A DNA stretch of 64,000 nucleotides from Planctomycetota bacterium (lineage in GTDB: Bacteria; Planctomycetota; UBA1135; GCA-002686595): positions 1 through 64,000 of the forward strand of contig JAJDEV010000142.1 of the NCBI GenBank assembly GCA_029259605.1, in the 5' to 3' direction. Numbering within the stretch: position 1 is the stretch's first letter; every line of letters starts with the position of its first letter. Below are positions 60,611 through 64,000 of the stretch, one piece after another. Under the pieces are notes generated by a model that saw nothing but the letters and a program-made list of their open reading frames with translations, was not told the origin of the DNA and did not search any database. Both the position numbers and the translations under genes were made by a program.

Positions 60611-62357
60611 TTCCCCCGGCGCGGACGCGGGCGGCGCGTCCGGCGACGCGGCGCCCGAAGCCGGCGATGATCCGTACGCACGCGCGTGGGGCGCGCTCAA
60701 CAAGCTCATCCGTCGGGGACACTCCTGGAGTGGGCGCGAGCACAACTGCGCGTACTTGAACCTCGGCAACGGCGCCTTCGCGAACGTGTCGGCGACCTCC
60801 GGCTTCGACTTCGCCGACGACGCGCGCGCGCTGGCGACGACGGACTTCGACCTGGACGGCCGTCCGGAGCTGCTCGTCACGAACCGCACGACACCTCGCG
60901 TTCGGTTGTTGCGTCCGACCGCGTCGGACGGGCGGCGCGCCGTGGCGTTGCGCCTGCGGTCCTCGGGACGCAATCGTGACGCGATCGGTGCGCGCGTCGA
61001 GCTCGTGCTGCGCGCGAGCGGAGACCCGGAGTCGAGCGCCGCGGGCGCAACGCGCATCGTGCGCGCGGTGCGCGCAGGTGAGGGGTATCTCGCGCAGTCG
61101 AGCGCGTGGCTCGCCATCGGGCTGGGCGACGCGCATGTCGAGCGCGCGCTCGTGACCTGGCCCGGCGGAGAGGAGGAGAGCTTCGTGGGCATCGACGACG
61201 CGCGCGCGTACGTGCTCGAGCAAGGCACCGGACGCGCGTTCGAGTTCGTGCGCGCGCCCGCGAAGCATCCGCTCGCGTCACCCTCACGCGCGGTGGAGGC
61301 CCGACGCGTCCACGACGAGTACGGGCAGCGCGTCGTGCTCGCGCAGCCGATTCCGCTCCCGAACCTCGTCGTGCGCCCGTCGACCGGCGGCGAGCTCGCG
61401 CTGTTCGGCGTACGGCCGAACGGCGACGGCAGCGGCACCGGGCGCGCCGTGCTGCTCAACCTTTGGTCCGAGTCGTGCGCGCCGTGCGTCGGCGAGCTGT
61501 CCGAGTTCGCCGCGCGCCTCGGCGAGCTCGACGCGGCGGGCCTCGCGTTCCTCGCGCTCAACGTCGACGCGCCGGATGCTCCCGTCGCGGACGACGAGCA
61601 TCCCGGTGCGACGCTGATGCGCAAGTTGGAATGGCCTTACGCGTGGGCGTCGGCACCGGGGATCACGGTCGAGACGCTCGACGTTCTGCTCGGTGTGATC
61701 CTCGACACGCAGGAGCGCCTGCCGCTCCCGTCGAGCTTCCTCGTCGACGCGGACGGGTTCCTGCGCGTCGTCTACACCGGACGCGTGCGGCCGGAACAAC
61801 TCCTGCGCGACGTCGAACGCTTGCGGCTGCCGCGTGACGAGTGGCTCGACCAGGCGATTCCGTTCGCCGGCATCTGGCATCGAGAGCCGGCGCGCGCCCT
61901 CGCCGCGCTCGAGCCGCGCTTCGCGGCTCGCGGGCTCGAGGACGTCGCGCGCGAGTACGGACGCACCGCGTTCGCCGTCGTGACGAAGACGCGCGCCGAG
62001 ATGCTGCACGAGTTCGGTCGCGAGTACGCGGCCCAGGGCAATACGGCGGGCGCGCTCGACGCCTTCCGCAAGGCGGTCGACGAGGACCCCGAGTACTTCC
62101 AGGCGCGCTTCGACCTCGGGGTTCTGCTCCAGCGCGATGGACAGCTGCACGACGCGATCTCCGCGTACGTCTCCGCGCTGCGCATCGAGCCCGACCACAT
62201 CGACGCGAACTTCAACCTCGCGTTGGCGTACATCGGCACGCGCCAGCTGCGTTCCGCCGAGCGTCAGGTCGAGCGGTTGCGGGAGCTCGGGAGTTCGCTT
62301 GCCGAGGAGCTCGTCCCGTTCCTCGAGAAACTGCGCGAAGATCGGGAATCGAGGTAA
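60582..62357 (+). CDS. CRTAC1-type protein, C-terminal part: ASPIC/UnbV, thioredoxin and TPR domains
   Basis: Continuation of the gene starting at 58776, in the same frame. Residue numbers are for the joined 1,193-residue protein. SFFWRQVVSL follows the TGA directly. A last FG-GAP unit ends in TTDFDLDGRPELLVTNRTT. The ASPIC/UnbV domain is at about 735-815 (IGARVELVL, GEGYLAQSSAWLAIGLG, VTWPGGEEE). A thioredoxin/TlpA-like domain is at about 885-1010 with SCAPC (C901, C904). TPRs at about 1030-1185 (AAQGNTAGALDAFRKAVDEDPEYFQARFDLGVLL) end the protein. If the TGA were a true stop, this half could start only at the internal GTG at 60603, with no signal peptide, although the ASPIC and FG-GAP domains belong outside the cytoplasm. 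That argues for one protein. Confidence 0.85.
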   Translation, partial: SFFWRQVVSLSPGADAGGASGDAAPEAGDDPYARAWGALNKLIRRGHSWSGREHNCAYLNLGNGAFANVSATSGFDFADDARALATTDFDLDGRPELLVTNRTTPRVRLLRPTASDGRRAVALRLRSSGRNRDAIGARVELVLRASGDPESSAAGATRIVRAVRAGEGYLAQSSAWLAIGLGDAHVERALVTWPGGEEESFVGIDDARAYVLEQGTGRAFEFVRAPAKHPLASPSRAVEARRVHDEYGQRVVLAQPIPLPNLVVRPSTGGELALFGVRPNGDGSGTGRAVLLNLWSESCAPCVGELSEFAARLGELDAAGLAFLALNVDAPDAPVADDEHPGATLMRKLEWPYAWASAPGITVETLDVLLGVILDTQERLPLPSSFLVDADGFLRVVYTGRVRPEQLLRDVERLRLPRDEWLDQAIPFAGIWHREPARALAALEPRFAARGLEDVAREYGRTAFAVVTKTRAEMLHEFGREYAAQGNTAGALDAFRKAVDEDPEYFQARFDLGVLLQRDGQLHDAISAYVSALRIEPDHIDANFNLALAYIGTRQLRSAERQVERLRELGSSLAEELVPFLEKLREDRESR

Positions 62358-62603
62358 GCGGCCCGTGGAGGCGCACGTCCGCGCGTCCTCCGCACCCGGA
62401 CCTCGTTCATTCTTTCACACCCCGGCCCGCAGTTCGGGTCTCGCGTGGGTTTCGCGTCCGGGGCGCCGTGATAGGATGCGAGCGCGTTCCCCTTCGCCTG
62501 CAGCGTGCCTGCGAGCGGCGAGCGCCTTGTCATCCCAGCCACTCGCCCCCCTCTCGGTCGGCGCCGCGCGCCGATTCGCACACAGGCAGACAGCTCTACA
62601 GCG

Positions 62604-64000
62604 ATGAAGAAAACTCTCCTCTTCTGTCTCGGTTCGCTCGCTCTTGCGACGGTCGCGACCTCCCAAGAATTGACACGTGTCTCGATCCGGACGCAGGGCG
62701 CCGCCGCGTTGGCGGCCGAGCTCGAGACCGAAGGCTTCGACATCCTCGAAGGAACGGTCACGGGCCGCTCGTTCGAAGCGATCGTGTCCCCCGAGTCGAT
62801 GGGCCTCCTGATCGCGCGCGGTTACGCGCCGCAGATCCTCGAGGTCGGACGCCCGTTCTACGAGATCCAGGCCGAGCGCTCGGTGGGGCAGACCGCGCCG
62901 CAGGGCCCGGGTGAGAACCGCATGCCGCCGCCCGCGGGCTACTCGGACCTCGCCGGGATCTACGCGCAGATGCAGGCCATCGCCGCCGCCGCGCCGTCGA
63001 TCTGCGAGTTCGTCGACCTGACCGCGCGCTACGGCACGCCGAAGACGGTCCAGAACCGCTCGTTCTTCGCGCTCAAGATCTCGGACAACGTCGCGACGGA
63101 CGAGGACGAGCCGGCGACGCTGATCGTCGCCGACCACCACGCGCGCGAGATCGGAACGCCGGTCGTCGCCCTCCACGCTGCGAGCGAGCTCACCACCAAG
63201 TACGGCGTCGACCCCGCGATCACCGCGATCGTGAACGGCAACGAAATCTGGATCGCGCCGGTCTGGAACCCGGACGGCTACAACTACGTCTTCACGACGA
63301 ACAACCTGTGGCGCAAGAACCGCCGCGTGTTCGCCGGCGGCACGGGCGTCGACCTGAACCGCAACTACCCGTTCGGATGGACGGCACCGTGCTCCGGCAG
63401 CTCGAACGCGAGCAGCGACACCTACAAGGGTCCGAGCGCGGGCTCCGAAGCCGCGACGATGACGATGATGACCTGGAGCGAGGCCGAGCGCTTCGCGAAG
63501 GTCATCGACTACCACTCGTTCGGCCGCGAGACGCTCTGGGAGTACGCCTGCAACCCGCACCCGCTTTCCACCTACCTGCGCACCGAGGCGATCGGCCTCT
63601 CGCAGGCTTCGGGGTACGGGAACGCGCAGCGCGGGCCGAGCGCGGAGGGTGAGCACTACGAGTGGCAGCTCGCCACGTACGGCGCGCAAGCGTTCCTGAT
63701 CGAGATCTCGACCGCCTTCCAGCCGTCGTTCGCTTCGGCGCAGAACGAGGCGGCGCAGCTCTTCGGTGGCATCCAGTACATGCTGGAGCGCGACATTCCG
63801 ATGACGGGCATCGTGACGGACGCGATCACCGGCCTGCCGGTCAGCGCGTCGCTCAACTTCCAGGCGCTGAACTACCAGAACGGTGAGACGAACACGAGCG
63901 ACCCGCAAACGGGCCGCTACAGCGCGTTCCTCCCCGCGGGCACGTACATCGGCTCGCTGAAGGCACCGGGCTACCGCGACACCTGCTTCGTCGTCCGGGT
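62604..64000 (+). CDS. Secreted zinc carboxypeptidase, M14 family (3' end outside window)
   Basis: The first 465 residues, cut by the window edge. Signal peptide MKKTLLFCLGSLALATVATS. A propeptide-like region (about 25-105) precedes the M14 domain. Zinc ligands are H179 and E182 in VADHHAREIGTP, plus the His in KVIDYHSFG. Substrate binding is VDLNRNYPFGW, and the catalytic Glu lies in AFLIEISTAF. The tail (GIVTDAITGLPVSASLNF) begins a carboxypeptidase-regulatory beta domain. It removes C-terminal residues from peptides outside the cell. The ATG at 62604 opens the signal peptide. A TAGGAT box at 62472-62477 could be part of its promoter. Confidence 0.88.
   Translation, partial: MKKTLLFCLGSLALATVATSQELTRVSIRTQGAAALAAELETEGFDILEGTVTGRSFEAIVSPESMGLLIARGYAPQILEVGRPFYEIQAERSVGQTAPQGPGENRMPPPAGYSDLAGIYAQMQAIAAAAPSICEFVDLTARYGTPKTVQNRSFFALKISDNVATDEDEPATLIVADHHAREIGTPVVALHAASELTTKYGVDPAITAIVNGNEIWIAPVWNPDGYNYVFTTNNLWRKNRRVFAGGTGVDLNRNYPFGWTAPCSGSSNASSDTYKGPSAGSEAATMTMMTWSEAERFAKVIDYHSFGRETLWEYACNPHPLSTYLRTEAIGLSQASGYGNAQRGPSAEGEHYEWQLATYGAQAFLIEISTAFQPSFASAQNEAAQLFGGIQYMLERDIPMTGIVTDAITGLPVSASLNFQALNYQNGETNTSDPQTGRYSAFLPAGTYIGSLKAPGYRDTCFVVR

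Noticed and set aside
60603-62357. The ASPIC/thioredoxin/TPR half as an independent gene starting at GTG 60603
   Set aside because: It would lack a signal peptide and split a known domain order. The reading frame and family-like sequence are continuous through the TGA, and the GTG lies inside the SECIS-like hairpin.

Overview
This 64 kb window is a very GC-rich bacterial chromosome segment, about 70% GC by eye. Coding is dense on both strands, nearly every gene is complete, and GTG and TTG starts are common. The gene content points to Planctomycetota, probably one of the high-GC marine lineages: a CRTAC1-type FG-GAP/ASPIC protein with thioredoxin and TPR tails, a sulfatase-fold lipoprotein, HEAT-repeat proteins, a von Willebrand A (vWA) protein, a DUF6677-type membrane protein and many lipoproteins. 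This assignment is inferred from gene content; there is no rRNA in the window.

Layout. 1-252: remnants of terminal repeats from an insertion element, abutting a thioredoxin-like gene. 1.8-7.6 kb: an amino-acid module (aminotransferase and a diaminopropionate ammonia-lyase-like enzyme on +; D-Ala-D-Ala dipeptidase, D-amino-acid oxidase and a PLP decarboxylase in an overlapping operon on -). 7.7-14.6 kb: three exported + strand proteins: a CLCA-like metalloprotease/vWA protein, a large unknown lipoprotein and a HEAT-vWA protein. 14.7-20.8 kb: NAD(P)HX epimerase, a membrane glycosyltransferase pair, and an MBOAT O-acyltransferase flanked by two SGNH proteins. 20.9-23.9 kb: amidase and a sulfatase-fold lipoprotein. 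24-26.8 kb: enoyl-CoA hydratase, MDR reductase and 3-hydroxyacyl-CoA dehydrogenase. 26.9-30.9 kb: two small membrane proteins, a Maf/DUF115 protein and a methyltransferase.

31-39.8 kb (- strand): glycolate oxidase glcD-E-F, an ABC exporter, a ROK sugar kinase, and a glycogen-synthase-like protein with degraded catalytic motifs. 40-43 kb: M48 protease, then cyclodeaminase and gpmI. 43-48 kb: a complete iscR-S-U-A-hscB-hscA operon for Fe-S assembly. 48.2-52.1 kb: small zinc-ribbon protein, thioesterase, DUF6677, dprA, DUF309 and a HEAT protein. 52-58.5 kb: clpC, an mcsA-like gene, a Clp-N-domain-only protein, murD, a PEGA lipoprotein and tRNA-Ser(GCU). 58.8-62.4 kb: a CRTAC1-type gene. 62.6 kb to the end: a secreted M14 carboxypeptidase cut by the window edge.

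The most exciting signal is at 60579-60610. The CRTAC1-type gene is one continuous frame broken only by an in-frame TGA. A hairpin with a GGTCG apical loop follows at the position of a bacterial SECIS element. I read this as a candidate new selenoprotein of about 1,193 residues. Other notable points are the CLCA-like metalloprotease, the catalytically degraded glycogen synthase, a Clp-N-only protein beside mcsA/clpC, and paired inverted repeats of identical geometry at 39.9 kb.
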